The notes under the pieces are model-generated. The model worked only from the letters and a program-made list of their open reading frames with translations. It did not search any database and was not told where the DNA came from. Position numbers and translations under genes: made by a program. Shown one piece after another: positions 1-8,869 of a DNA stretch of 64,000 bases; the stretch's first letter is position 1; each line of letters opens with the position of its first letter. This stretch comes from Paenibacillus oryzae (GTDB lineage Bacteria > Bacillota > Bacilli > Paenibacillales > Paenibacillaceae): positions 27,240 through 91,239 of the forward strand of contig NZ_LYPA01000026.1 of assembly GCF_001675045.1 (NCBI RefSeq). The letters are read 5' to 3'.

Positions 1-1711
1 CCGCCGCCTGGAATGCATCCAGCTTCCACTTGCTGCTTTCGCCTTGAATAGTGCGGCAGTGAAGCTCCCCTTCACTCACCTTGCATAAACCGTTGCCGCC
101 CACTCTCTCCAGCAGCTCTGCAAACGGTCCTGCATTTACAGCCGTCAGCGCCACATGACGAGTCACCTCGAAACCCGCAAAGGATGCCGACGTGTAGCGC
201 GTATGCAGACCTACGCCGCCATCAGCCAGCGGGAAGTCGGCTTGAATGACAGCAACATCATTCAGCTTGATGATAAAGCACCTGCCCGTTTTCTCCACAC
301 GCAGCAAATGGAACACCGAAAAATTAAACGTCTCCGGCAGCACATGGTGAATCGCCTCATACTGAACGCCTTTGCACATCGCTTGGGCCCGCAGCACTCT
401 TCTCCCCACATCAAACAAAACGGACACGTAGTTATTTTCATCCACATAAGCAGCATAAATGCCGTACAGGCCTCCCGTATGATCCTTCTGCCACTTCGCG
501 CTGACCTCCAGCACGTAATGACTATAGGCTTCACGGGTTACAGCGCCCGCTACAACTGAGCGATTTCCTTGAAGCGCCTCCCTGTTTGCTGTGGACCACT
601 CTCCTGCTACAGATAGCCAGTCTGCACCTAAGCCTTTATCCGCGCCTTCAAACAGATCACGCAACGCCGGCTTTGCTGGCGCTGGCTGCTCGCTGTACGT
701 TGGCCCGGCGATATATAGCTGATCCCCGCTCCAGAGTAGTGGGTCGGCTCGCATCGTGCGCTGCTCCTTGCCCATATCCAGCAGATCTTCAGCATTTCGA
801 CCATGATAAAATACCCAGCTGTCTACATTGTTCGGGCCGCGAATAACCGAGTTGTGTCCAACACCCTCTGCCCCTTCATTTTTACGAAGCAGCGGCTTAT
901 ATTCGTCATCGGACGGATACTTATTCCACTCCAAATCCAGCAGCGATTCTCCATTTCCCCCATCCGCCATACAATAGCCCAGAAAATAATTCGGCCGGAC
1001 ATAGGCGTTGCCGCTGTACATCATGTAATGCTTCAAGCCCCGCTTCAAATAGAAGGCTCCTTCAATTGTATGCCAGTCCCGGCCGTCGCCAAAGCGGTTT
1101 TCTTCATAGATCTCCTCATCAATCGTAGGCACAACGACAATTCTGGGATCACCCGCCGGCGTCACCATATCAGCCAGTTTATCCACCAGTATGACCGTGC
1201 CTGCGCGGTCGCGATCTACACCGGAATATTCATTGTTGGAATAAAACAGATAATATTCGCCATGCTCATCCTTTACCACATGAGCGTCAAGCGAAAAGGT
1301 ATCATAAAATGTCCTCACATAGCTAAACGGCCCCTCTGGCGTTGAAGAAACCGCAACCATAAGACGCTCCTCATGCACATCATCCGTATCCTCGGGCATA
1401 GAGGAAACGTACAAATAGAATTGTCCGTTTTCATAAACAGCGGCCGGCGCCCAATAGTTTTTGCGCCCTGGCAGCTGAAAGCCATAGCCAAGATGCTCCC
1501 AGCTCAGCAAATCCGACGAGCGCAGCACGACTACCCCCGCTTCCCCCGTCGCATAGGTATAGTAGCAGCCATTGTATTTCAGCACGTACGGATCGGGATG
1601 CACCAGTGTTAACGGTTCGCTCTGTCCTGCTCCTGCTTTAATAGGGAGCGGATTGCGGTATGAATCGGTTTGATGCAGCGGCCATCCGTCTGCTTGTGTT
1701 CTTTTTTCCAT
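1..1711 (-). CDS. Glycoside hydrolase family 43 protein (C-terminus cut by window edge)
   Basis: About 570 codons are visible, from ATG at 1711 (GAGGAGG nine bases upstream) to the left edge, where the frame is still open. The N-terminal half looks like a GH43 five-bladed propeller: HPDPY (Asp40) fits the catalytic base, NYWAP a typical blade motif, SLDAHV the pKa-modulating Asp, and TIEGAFY the acid Glu. The C-terminal ~200 residues look like a LamG/DUF1349-type beta-sandwich. No signal peptide is seen, so it probably acts inside the cell on arabino- or xylo-oligosaccharides brought in by the adjacent ABC transporter. Family assignment is firm; the substrate is not. Confidence 0.88.
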   Translation of the reverse strand, partial: MEKRTQADGWPLHQTDSYRNPLPIKAGAGQSEPLTLVHPDPYVLKYNGCYYTYATGEAGVVVLRSSDLLSWEHLGYGFQLPGRKNYWAPAAVYENGQFYLYVSSMPEDTDDVHEERLMVAVSSTPEGPFSYVRTFYDTFSLDAHVVKDEHGEYYLFYSNNEYSGVDRDRAGTVILVDKLADMVTPAGDPRIVVVPTIDEEIYEENRFGDGRDWHTIEGAFYLKRGLKHYMMYSGNAYVRPNYFLGYCMADGGNGESLLDLEWNKYPSDDEYKPLLRKNEGAEGVGHNSVIRGPNNVDSWVFYHGRNAEDLLDMGKEQRTMRADPLLWSGDQLYIAGPTYSEQPAPAKPALRDLFEGADKGLGADWLSVAGEWSTANREALQGNRSVVAGAVTREAYSHYVLEVSAKWQKDHTGGLYGIYAAYVDENNYVSVLFDVGRRVLRAQAMCKGVQYEAIHHVLPETFNFSVFHLLRVEKTGRCFIIKLNDVAVIQADFPLADGGVGLHTRYTSASFAGFEVTRHVALTAVNAGPFAELLERVGGNGLCKVSEGELHCRTIQGESSKWKLDAFQAA

Positions 1712-1738
1712 AACAGGTTGCCTCCTCTGGCAGATTCA

Positions 1739-2554
1739 TTAACTCTTGACTGCTCCGGCTGTCAGCCCGGACTTCAGGGCGTTCTGGCCAAACATATAGA
1801 CGATAATGGATGGAATGGTCATCAGAATAAGCGCCGCATACAGCTGTGCGACCATTTCTGGCGTCTGGCTGGTTGTCCCCGTAAAAAACTGTGTAGCCAG
1901 CGTGACCGTATACATTTTCTCATCACGAATGAGCAAAAGCGGAATAATGTAATCGTTCCAGGAGTAAATAAAGGTCAGCACCGCAATATTGATAATGGCT
2001 GGAACACCCAATGGAATCATAATCGTTCTATACATGCGGAGCGACGAAGCGCCGTCAATCATGCCCGCCTCCAATATTGCGTTTGGAATGGAATCAAAAT
2101 AATTTTTTAGAATGAGCAGCATAAACGGCGCATTAAAGGCTACCAGCGGCAGGATAACACCCGGGTAGCTGTTCGTAATGCCCAGCGTCTTCGCTGTGAA
2201 GAACAGCGGCGACATAACTGCGGTAGCCGGTATCGCCAAGCAAGCCACAAGCGAGTAGAACAGGACATTCTTGAGCTTGAACTGCATTTTGGAGAACGCA
2301 TACGCAGCCAGAGTGGCGAGTAAACCAACAATAAGTGTTGTGCATACAGCGATGAAGAAGCTATTGAATACAACAAGGAAATAGTTAACCTTGGGATGCC
2401 GGATGACAGCCAGATAATTGCCGAAGCCATTGATCTCAAGCGATTTAATGACCGATTGGACGAGCGGGTACAGCCAAATGAGCGCAAACACGGCCAATAC
2501 GGCCTGAATGACCCACTTATCTATTTTTCGCAAATTAATAAACAAATGACTCAC
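1739..2554 (-). CDS. Carbohydrate ABC transporter permease, MalG/UgpE type
   Basis: A 271-residue inner-membrane permease with about six hydrophobic helices and the cytoplasmic EAA loop near residue 160 (EAGMIDGASSLRMYRTIMIPLG) that docks on the ATPase. It starts at GTG 2554 behind AGGAAGAG, 9 bases after the upstream permease ends, so it is the second permease of a binding-protein sugar importer. No ATPase is encoded here; such CUT1 systems commonly share an MsmX-type ATPase encoded elsewhere. The GH43 gene follows directly, so transporter and hydrolase are probably co-transcribed. Confidence 0.93.
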   Translation of the reverse strand: MSHLFINLRKIDKWVIQAVLAVFALIWLYPLVQSVIKSLEINGFGNYLAVIRHPKVNYFLVVFNSFFIAVCTTLIVGLLATLAAYAFSKMQFKLKNVLFYSLVACLAIPATAVMSPLFFTAKTLGITNSYPGVILPLVAFNAPFMLLILKNYFDSIPNAILEAGMIDGASSLRMYRTIMIPLGVPAIINIAVLTFIYSWNDYIIPLLLIRDEKMYTVTLATQFFTGTTSQTPEMVAQLYAALILMTIPSIIVYMFGQNALKSGLTAGAVKS

Positions 2555-2563
2555 CTCTTCCTG

Positions 2564-3454
2564 TTATAAATCACGCTGCTGGCGGTTTGTAAACTGGATT
2601 TGCAGTACGGCAAGCACAAGCGCAATAATAAGAATGGTCACACCCGCCGCCGCAGACATGCCTCCATTAAACTCCTCAATCGCCTTCTTGTAGACATAGG
2701 TAGTCAGAAATTCTGTCGAACGCCCAGGACCGCCGCCGGTTAGAAGGGACACGATATCAAACGTTTTGAGCGAGCCAACGATGCCGAGAATTACGAGCGT
2801 AGAGGTTGTTCCCCCAACAAGCGGAACCGTAATTTTGAACAACGTGCGCCAGAAGCCGGAGCCGTCGATTTTGGCAGATTCATAGATTTCATCCGGAATG
2901 GCAAGCAAAGCTGAATAATAAAGAGTCATGCTAAAGCCCATCCACTCGAAAATATTGACAATAATAATCGACATAAGCGCGTATTTGGGATCTCCCAGCC
3001 AGGATACAGCCAAGAAATCAAGCCCGATAGCGCGAAGCCCCTCGTTCAAGCTGCCGAAATTGGTATCCATAATAATCCGGAAAATGGCTGCGATAATAAT
3101 CGGGGCCATGATCGTAGGTATGAAATAAATGGAGCGAAAAATGGAATTGCCCTTCAGCTTGGCGCGCAGCAGCACCGCGAGCAATAAGCCGAGCGCAGCT
3201 TGTACGCCAACCGTAAACACGAAAAAGATCAGGTTGTTGCGTAAAGCGATATGGTAAGACTTATCGTCAAACAGCTTGATATAGTTATCCAAGCCGATAA
3301 ATTTCATGTCCGTGTCAATGCCGTTCCATGAATGAAAGCTGGTGTATACGGTAAATCCAATGCAGTAGTACAAAAATAAACCCGACAATACAAGTATCGG
3401 CAGTACATAAAGATACGCTCTCCAGCCGGAAAGCACTGAACGATTGCCAGTCAT
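2564..3454 (-). CDS. Carbohydrate ABC transporter permease, MalF/UgpA type
   Basis: A 296-residue permease with an N-terminal helix (residues ~12-32), further membrane segments and the EAA loop near residues 190-210 (ESAKIDGSGFWRTLFKITVP). It starts at ATG 3454 behind GGAGGAG. It pairs with the permease that follows to form the membrane channel of a CUT1-type oligosaccharide importer. The binding-protein gene lies upstream, separated by a large hairpin (3496-3539). The sugar is not known; the linked GH43 suggests a plant-derived arabino- or xylo-oligosaccharide. Confidence 0.93.
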   Translation of the reverse strand: MTGNRSVLSGWRAYLYVLPILVLSGLFLYYCIGFTVYTSFHSWNGIDTDMKFIGLDNYIKLFDDKSYHIALRNNLIFFVFTVGVQAALGLLLAVLLRAKLKGNSIFRSIYFIPTIMAPIIIAAIFRIIMDTNFGSLNEGLRAIGLDFLAVSWLGDPKYALMSIIIVNIFEWMGFSMTLYYSALLAIPDEIYESAKIDGSGFWRTLFKITVPLVGGTTSTLVILGIVGSLKTFDIVSLLTGGGPGRSTEFLTTYVYKKAIEEFNGGMSAAAGVTILIIALVLAVLQIQFTNRQQRDL

Positions 3455-3495
3455 GATGCATCACTCCTCCATTTGCCAACTATCTCTCTTGTAAT

Positions 3496-3539
3496 AACAA
3501 AGAGCATGAATACTAACGCGCATATTCATGCTCTTTGTT
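3496..3539 (-). promoter_or_regulatory. 17-bp perfect inverted repeat between binding-protein and permease genes
   Basis: Arms AACAAAGAGCATGAATA (3496-3512) and its exact complement (3523-3539) flank a 10-nt loop. The hairpin starts 13 bases after the binding-protein stop codon and is not followed by a U-run in the direction of transcription. It therefore fits an mRNA-stabilising or partially terminating structure that leaves more binding protein than permease. The role is inferred from position and structure. Confidence 0.75.
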
Positions 3540-3552
3540 TGATTTGGATGAC

Positions 3553-4902
3553 TTATTTGCGATCGATGCCGTCGGACACTTTTTGAATGTCTTTAAGTGC
3601 GGTTTCAATGTCTTTGCCAGCCGCCACATCCTGCATCGCTATGCCGATGGCGTTTGTCAGCTCTGGATAGTCCAGCAGACGTTTGCCGATGGCGTTCGCA
3701 ATGGCGTCATTTACCACCTTGATGCCCTCGCGCTCGGCATCGAATTTAAACTGGTCCAGCGTTTGAATTTCGACGCCCACCTTGGCAGGGGAGCCTTGAA
3801 TGAAGTCCGCCATAATTTGCTGGCCTTCTCCCTGCGTCATAAACTCAAGCAGCTTCCACGCCGCTTCTTTATGCTTGGAGTTTTTGTTAATCGAAAGCGC
3901 CGTATCTACGCTTGCTACCGCTCTGGATGCATTTGGCCCGATTTGCGGAAGCAGGAATATGCCAGTTTCATCATTTTCGATAGCTGTGCCTTCCTTCTCC
4001 CCGCCCGGCAGGCTGTAGCCTGCATGCCAGGAGCCCGTCAGGAACATGGCCGCTTTGCCGGAATAGAAATATTGGTCGCGCGCATCGGGGTAAGTGGATA
4101 AGCCAAGCGCGCCGTCCTGCATCACCTTGTCGGTGAACAGCTTGCTCCAGGCCGTCATCGTATCCACAAAGGCTTGATCGGTCCAAGCCAGCTTGCCTTG
4201 CTCTGCCTCATACACCTTGCCTGGGGCAAATTGATTGCTTAACGATACAAACATATCCACATCATGCCAGATATCCTTTGCTCCAAATGCTACCGGTACA
4301 ATGCCGTCTCCTTTTTCACGAATAACAGCATTTACGTTCAGCCACTCTTCATAGGTAGTTGGCAATTTTGTAATGCCAACCTTGTCAAAAATCGTTTTGT
4401 TATAAAGCACAAACTCCTGACCTGTCAGGTTCAGCGGCAAAGCCACCATTGTGCCATCTGTTGCTTTAACTTGATCAATCGACGCTTTTACAAAGTTGTC
4501 CTGCCAGCCAGCTCCCCAGTTTTGATCCGCAAGCGCCTCAATCGGCTCCAGCGTATTCGCATATTGGTTCAGCATTCCGCCAACCTGCATGCCCAGCAGG
4601 TCGGGCCCTTCATTGGCGGCCATCGCAACCTGAAGCTTCTTTTGGTAATCGGTTTGCTCGCCGCGCCAGTAATCCACCTTGATATCCGGGTTAGCCTTCT
4701 CAAAAGCAGCAATCGCCTTCTCTGCCTGTACATCTGTCGGAACCCATGACCAGAAGGTTACCGTTTCTTGCTTGTCAGCTCCCCCGCCTCCGTTAGTTCC
4801 TGTATCGGGCGATTCGTTTTTATTGCCGCAAGCTGCAGTAGTCATCAGCAAGACTGCCGATAATGAAAGTGCCAGTGTAAACTTCAGTGAGCTCTTTTTC
4901 AT
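3553..4902 (-). CDS. Extracellular sugar-binding lipoprotein (ABC transporter, family 1)
   Basis: A 449-residue family 1 solute-binding protein. The first 25 residues are a lipoprotein signal with lipobox TTAAC (Cys25 becomes the lipid-modified N-terminus), followed by a Gly/Thr-rich linker. The mature part has features of MalE-type proteins: FWSWVPTD near the start, NAVIREKGDG in the middle, and the helical end with IGIAMQDVAAGKDIETALKD. It would sit on the outer face of the membrane and deliver an oligosaccharide to the two downstream permeases. Start is ATG 4902 behind AAGGGGGA. No clear promoter is seen between it and the regulator's terminator. Confidence 0.94.
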   Translation of the reverse strand: MKKSSLKFTLALSLSAVLLMTTAACGNKNESPDTGTNGGGGADKQETVTFWSWVPTDVQAEKAIAAFEKANPDIKVDYWRGEQTDYQKKLQVAMAANEGPDLLGMQVGGMLNQYANTLEPIEALADQNWGAGWQDNFVKASIDQVKATDGTMVALPLNLTGQEFVLYNKTIFDKVGITKLPTTYEEWLNVNAVIREKGDGIVPVAFGAKDIWHDVDMFVSLSNQFAPGKVYEAEQGKLAWTDQAFVDTMTAWSKLFTDKVMQDGALGLSTYPDARDQYFYSGKAAMFLTGSWHAGYSLPGGEKEGTAIENDETGIFLLPQIGPNASRAVASVDTALSINKNSKHKEAAWKLLEFMTQGEGQQIMADFIQGSPAKVGVEIQTLDQFKFDAEREGIKVVNDAIANAIGKRLLDYPELTNAIGIAMQDVAAGKDIETALKDIQKVSDGIDRK

Positions 4903-4951
4903 CTTTTTTTATCCCCCTTAGATGTGTGCTTCTCTTCTTGCCTCTTAATCA

Positions 4952-4979
4952 TAAAAAAGAAGAGCCCGCTGGCGGACTC
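4952..4979 (-). terminator. Rho-independent terminator after the YesN-type regulator gene
   Basis: Read on minus, GAGTCCG pairs with CGGGCTC around a 4-nt loop (one G-U pair) and is followed by TTCTTTTTT. It lies 47 bases past the regulator's stop and 50 bases before the binding-protein gene. With no obvious promoter in between, it may be a leaky terminator or attenuator for the transporter genes. Confidence 0.7.
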
Positions 4980-5025
4980 CATTATTTTTACTTTTACTCT
5001 ATCTTTTTTACTTTTTGGGGCTAGA

Positions 5026-6651
5026 CTAACTCTTCTGCTGCTTTTCGTACTCCAGCGGTGTTGCTCCGGTTATTTTTTTGAATACGGTAAAAAAGTAATT
5101 ATAGTGATTAAAGCCCGCCTGCTTCACCACTTCCTTCAAATCATTCTCTCCTGAGCGGATCAGCAGCTTCGCATGCTCCACGCGCAAATGATTGACGTAA
5201 TCGGTAAAGCCTTGCCCGCACTCTTCCTTGAACATACGGCTTAAATAGGAGGCATTCACGCCAATAACCTCCGCCGCGTCCTGCAGGGTGATTGGTTCGG
5301 TAAAATGCTTCCGAATCCATTCCAGCGTCCGCCCGACGTTATCGGAGTAAAGCGTATGACGCGCAGAAGGATGCAGGGCTTGCATCAGCTTGCGGTAAAC
5401 CTCGACAATCCATTCCCTCATCTCCAGCAGCGTATCGAATTTGCCGATGATCTGATATGGATTTTGATCCATTCCGAATAACTCCCCGTCAGCAATGCCT
5501 GCCTCCTTGGACTTGCGGTTAACGAGGTGAATAAGCTCAACTGCCACCATTTGCGCCGTTTTATGCGGCGCCCTCGCCTTGCCCATTCGATCAAACAGCT
5601 CTTCAATTTGCCCGATAAGCTCGGCCTCATTAAGCGTTGCAAGATGCGACAACAGCAGCCTCTCCAGCTTTATGTCTACAGAGAAGCTGACAGAGGAAGG
5701 CTCTTTTCGTTGAATGCCAGGCCAGATAATAACATCTCCGCCTTCATAAAACCGCTCCTGAAGCGCCTTGTCCGCTTCCAGGAGGCGGCTCGGCAGCTGG
5801 TCCGCCTTGCCAATCTCGCTAACGCTGCAGCTTATCGTTAAATTCAACTGACGCTTAATACTCGTTCTGATTCGAGACAGCGCCTCCGATATTATGGTGT
5901 GCCAGATAAATCGGCTATTCGTCTCAAAGGAAAACAGAAACACAAACTTCCCGTTCTCCAGAGGTGTCATAAAGGCCCCCTCGGTATCCGACAGAATATT
6001 ATCAACAATATCCATAAAGGAGCCTTTCATAAAAGTAAGCTCTTTGACGTCAAAGCGGTCTGACAGCATGCTGCGGCTATCCCATTCCGCCACAACAACC
6101 GTCAGCATCCGAGGATTCAGCCGAATATCGAGCTTGTCCGCTCTCAGCAGCATTGCCTCCTCGGACTCGTAGCTATTCTCTACAAGCTCCCTTATGAAAT
6201 CCCTGAGCAGCGTTGTATGGCTCTGCTGCATCTGCTTCTGCATATGCAGCGTCTGCTCCTGCGCCTCCTGCTCCTTGGCAAGCAGCTCCCTGGCGGCTGT
6301 CAGAGCTGCCTGCAGCACCCCAACATCAAGCTCATGCTTTAGAATATAGTCCACGGCGCCCTTACGCATACTATTTTTGACAAAATGAATGTCGCTAAAG
6401 CTGCTGACTGCGATAACCTGCGCTTGAGGAAAATGCTCCTCCAAATAATCAATAAGCGCCAGCCCGTCCATGCCGGGCATACTCATATCCGTAATGACGA
6501 TTTCGGGTCTGAACTTGTGAAGAAGCCTGATTGCCGCTTGCCCTCCGTTCGCTTCGCCGCATAGAAAAAAGCCGTGTGCTTCCCAGGCGAGCATATTTTT
6601 AAGCTTGCTGAGCATAGGCAAATCATCGTCGACAAGCAGCACGTTAAGCAT
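5026..6651 (-). CDS. YesN-type response regulator with AraC DNA-binding domain
   Basis: A 541-residue regulator. Residues 1-120 form a CheY-like receiver with the acidic pocket VDDD (7-10), phospho-acceptor Asp55 (VITDMSMPG) and a conserved Lys near 105. A long central region carries coiled-coil-like and ligand-domain features. The last ~100 residues form a double helix-turn-helix AraC domain (NASYLSRMFKEECGQGF; AGFNHYNYFFTVFKK). ATG 6651 is chosen because the receiver starts there and GGAGGGAGAAGAGG precedes it; it overlaps the kinase stop by 8 bases. It presumably responds to the linked sensor and controls the adjacent sugar transporter and GH43 genes. Confidence 0.93.
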   Translation of the reverse strand: MLNVLLVDDDLPMLSKLKNMLAWEAHGFFLCGEANGGQAAIRLLHKFRPEIVITDMSMPGMDGLALIDYLEEHFPQAQVIAVSSFSDIHFVKNSMRKGAVDYILKHELDVGVLQAALTAARELLAKEQEAQEQTLHMQKQMQQSHTTLLRDFIRELVENSYESEEAMLLRADKLDIRLNPRMLTVVVAEWDSRSMLSDRFDVKELTFMKGSFMDIVDNILSDTEGAFMTPLENGKFVFLFSFETNSRFIWHTIISEALSRIRTSIKRQLNLTISCSVSEIGKADQLPSRLLEADKALQERFYEGGDVIIWPGIQRKEPSSVSFSVDIKLERLLLSHLATLNEAELIGQIEELFDRMGKARAPHKTAQMVAVELIHLVNRKSKEAGIADGELFGMDQNPYQIIGKFDTLLEMREWIVEVYRKLMQALHPSARHTLYSDNVGRTLEWIRKHFTEPITLQDAAEVIGVNASYLSRMFKEECGQGFTDYVNHLRVEHAKLLIRSGENDLKEVVKQAGFNHYNYFFTVFKKITGATPLEYEKQQKS

Positions 6652-8425
6652 CCCCCTCTTCTCCCTCCCCTTCAATCGGAATCCGCAGCGTTACAGTCGT
6701 GAACAAGCCAGGCACGCTTTCGATCTGAAGGCCGTACCCCGCTCCATAATGCAGCTTGATTCTCTCCTGCACATTGCTTAGTCCGATTCCGCTGAACCTC
6801 GACTGGCTTTTCTCGGCTTCATGGTCAAATATCGTTTCAAGCCGCTCCGGCTCCATTCCCACGCCATCATCTGAAACCTGAAATACGATATGCCCGCCGT
6901 CGCCATACCCTTTAATAACAAGCTGGCCTCTTCCCTTCAACGGCTCCAGTCCATGAATCAAGGCGTTCTCCAGAATAGGCTGCAGCAAAAATTTCAACAT
7001 GCGGGCATCCAAAATAGCTTCCTCAATATCGAAGACCGCATTGAATTTATCATAATAGCGAAATTGCTGAATGTTGAGGTAATGCTCCAGATATTGCTGC
7101 TCCTCCCGCACTGTAATAAATTCCCCGCCCTTGCCCATGCTGCTATGAAGAAGCGTGACCAGCGAGGTCACCAGCTGCTTGATATTATCCGCCTTTTGAA
7201 CATCGGCAAGCCATTTGATCTGGTTTAACGTATTAAACAAAAAATGCGGATTGATCTGGGCTTGCAGCGCCTTGAATTCCAGTACCCGCTTCTGCTCCTC
7301 CGTCCCCTTGATATCGTCAAGAAGAACGCGCAAATTGGTTACCATCGCATTAAAGCCGCGGCTCAGCTCCTCCACCTCGTCACCGGAGGTTATCGCAATT
7401 GGATCAGACAAATTGCCTGCGCTTACCTTTTTCATAGCGTGCCGCAAGCGTCCAATATTTCGGGTAATGTGGTTTGAAATAATCGTAGCCACAATCAATG
7501 CCGCAATTAACGTAAATACCGGAATAAGCATCATATTATTAGCGACTTTTCGGCTTTCGGCCAGCAGCTCGCTTTTGGGAATAAGGCCAACCGTTGTCCA
7601 ATTCAAATAATCCGACGTATGATAGACAACAAGATGCTCTTCGCCGTTAATGCTCATACTGAGCTTTCCCGAATTCCCGTTGAGCTGAGGAAGTACGCTT
7701 GCATAGTCTGTTTCGGAAATCGACTTATTAATATTTTCCGCGCGGGGCGAATAAACAAAGCTGCCTTTATCGTCCAAAAGAAAAAGCTGGCTTTTATTAG
7801 GCAGCGGCGTATTCAATATCCGTTCAACGACCTCGTAGTTAAAATCAATCGTTACATAACCAACTGCCTCATGCCCGTTCATGATGGCACGCGAGATAGA
7901 AACGACATTTTGATTCAAATATGCGGACACCTTATTCAGCTTCGTATTGGCATGGGTCGTAATAAATATTTTGTTGCCCCGCTGCTCCAGCAGCTGTCTA
8001 AACCAGCTAGATTGCATAAATTCATCGGCTGGAACCGTTGCGCCCTGTGAATAGCTGCGCCCGTCCATGCCAGCCACCAGAATGCTGGAGATATAATATT
8101 TGTAGCCGTATAGGCTGGAGATGAAATTATCAAGCTTGCGGTCTTTTTCGAGCCGCTCAATTAATGTTTCCGTAGCATCGGGCAAAAGAACATCAATAAC
8201 ATTAGGTCTGTTAAGCGAAATGATCGTGCTTATATAGTCAATGTCCTTCAAGGTGAGCTCCAGGCTTTTGTTCGCATCCAGAATGGTCCGCGACATAAAG
8301 CTCTCCGCCGATTCTCGCTGGCTGCTGTAATATTTGTTGTACCAAAGCACACTCACAATTGACAAGGAAACAATGATAACAACGGAGAAGCTTGCAAATA
8401 GCTTGGTGCGTATGCCGATTCTCAT
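6644..8425 (-). CDS. YesM-type sensor histidine kinase
   Basis: A 593-residue membrane kinase. Membrane helices lie at about residues 10-28 and 297-316 and bracket a roughly 265-residue outside domain that probably senses the sugar. A HAMP domain follows (318-370), then the His_kinase domain with His394 in the signature INPHFLFNTL, then a HATPase domain with DDGVGM and GIGLSN. ATG 8425 is preferred because it directly starts the membrane segment and follows AGGAG at good spacing; the frame stays open further upstream. It is co-transcribed with the overlapping regulator. Confidence 0.93.
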   Translation of the reverse strand: MRIGIRTKLFASFSVVIIVSLSIVSVLWYNKYYSSQRESAESFMSRTILDANKSLELTLKDIDYISTIISLNRPNVIDVLLPDATETLIERLEKDRKLDNFISSLYGYKYYISSILVAGMDGRSYSQGATVPADEFMQSSWFRQLLEQRGNKIFITTHANTKLNKVSAYLNQNVVSISRAIMNGHEAVGYVTIDFNYEVVERILNTPLPNKSQLFLLDDKGSFVYSPRAENINKSISETDYASVLPQLNGNSGKLSMSINGEEHLVVYHTSDYLNWTTVGLIPKSELLAESRKVANNMMLIPVFTLIAALIVATIISNHITRNIGRLRHAMKKVSAGNLSDPIAITSGDEVEELSRGFNAMVTNLRVLLDDIKGTEEQKRVLEFKALQAQINPHFLFNTLNQIKWLADVQKADNIKQLVTSLVTLLHSSMGKGGEFITVREEQQYLEHYLNIQQFRYYDKFNAVFDIEEAILDARMLKFLLQPILENALIHGLEPLKGRGQLVIKGYGDGGHIVFQVSDDGVGMEPERLETIFDHEAEKSQSRFSGIGLSNVQERIKLHYGAGYGLQIESVPGLFTTVTLRIPIEGEGEEGDA

Positions 8426-8464
8426 CCTGGTGCTCCTACTCCATCCTGCTGGCGTTTGCCATTT

Positions 8465-8493
8465 ATCATACTCTTGAAATGAGGGCAGGACAA
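8465..8493 (-). promoter_or_regulatory. Sigma-A-like promoter for the YesM/YesN operon
   Basis: On the minus strand, -35 TTGTCC (8488-8493) and -10 TATGAT (8465-8470) are separated by 17 bases, about 40 bases upstream of the kinase start codon. Four and five of six positions match the consensus. Confidence 0.55.
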
Positions 8494-8502
8494 GCATCAC
8501 CG

Positions 8503-8530
8503 CTGAACTGCCATGGTTCGTCTGTATAAT
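8503..8530 (+). promoter_or_regulatory. Possible mazEF promoter
   Basis: A perfect -10 TATAAT lies at 8525-8530 on plus, with a weak -35 (CTGAAC, 8503-8508) 16 bases before it. Transcription would start about 90 bases ahead of mazE. A second -10-like TATGAT is at 8585-8590. The region is divergent from the kinase promoter. Confidence 0.4.
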
Positions 8531-8550
8531 GGCATCATATTCGTTCCAGA

Positions 8551-8571
8551 TGTATATACTAAGTGTATACA
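8551..8571. promoter_or_regulatory. TGTATA-N9-TATACA inverted repeat upstream of mazE
   Basis: Six-base arms separated by nine bases lie between the proposed mazEF promoter and mazE. MazE proteins commonly repress their own operon by binding palindromes at the promoter, so this is a candidate operator. No binding evidence exists in the sequence itself. Confidence 0.35.
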
Positions 8572-8629
8572 ATATAGCTGGGGGTATGATAGAATGAATC
8601 ACCAACGCCAAAAGCAAGGAGGGTTTTCC

Positions 8630-8869
8630 ATGTCAACTACCGTACAGAAATGGGGAAACAGCCTTGGTATTCGAATTCCAAGCCATATTGCTGAAAAAAT
8701 CGAGATTTGCCAAGGAACTGAAGTTGACCTAATCGTAGGTGATGATTTTACACTCACGGTTATACCCAGAAGGAAAAAGCCAACTTTGGATGAATTACTT
8801 TCGCAATGCAAACCGGAAAATCGCCACGACGAAATCGACTTTGGTCGAGAAGGAAAGGAATTATTTTAA
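8630..8869 (+). CDS. mazE: MazE-type antitoxin (AbrB/SpoVT fold)
   Basis: A 79-residue protein. Its N-terminal half is a swapped-hairpin AbrB/MazE DNA-binding domain (VQKWGNSLGIRIPSHIAEKI, then VDLIVGDDFTLTVIPR); its acidic C-terminal tail (LDELLSQCKPENRHDEIDFG) is the part that usually occupies the toxin active site. ATG 8630 is chosen because AAGGAGG lies just upstream and the domain begins immediately. The stop codon abuts the toxin start, which implies translational coupling. It is on plus, opposite to almost everything else in the window. Confidence 0.93.
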   Translation: MSTTVQKWGNSLGIRIPSHIAEKIEICQGTEVDLIVGDDFTLTVIPRRKKPTLDELLSQCKPENRHDEIDFGREGKELF

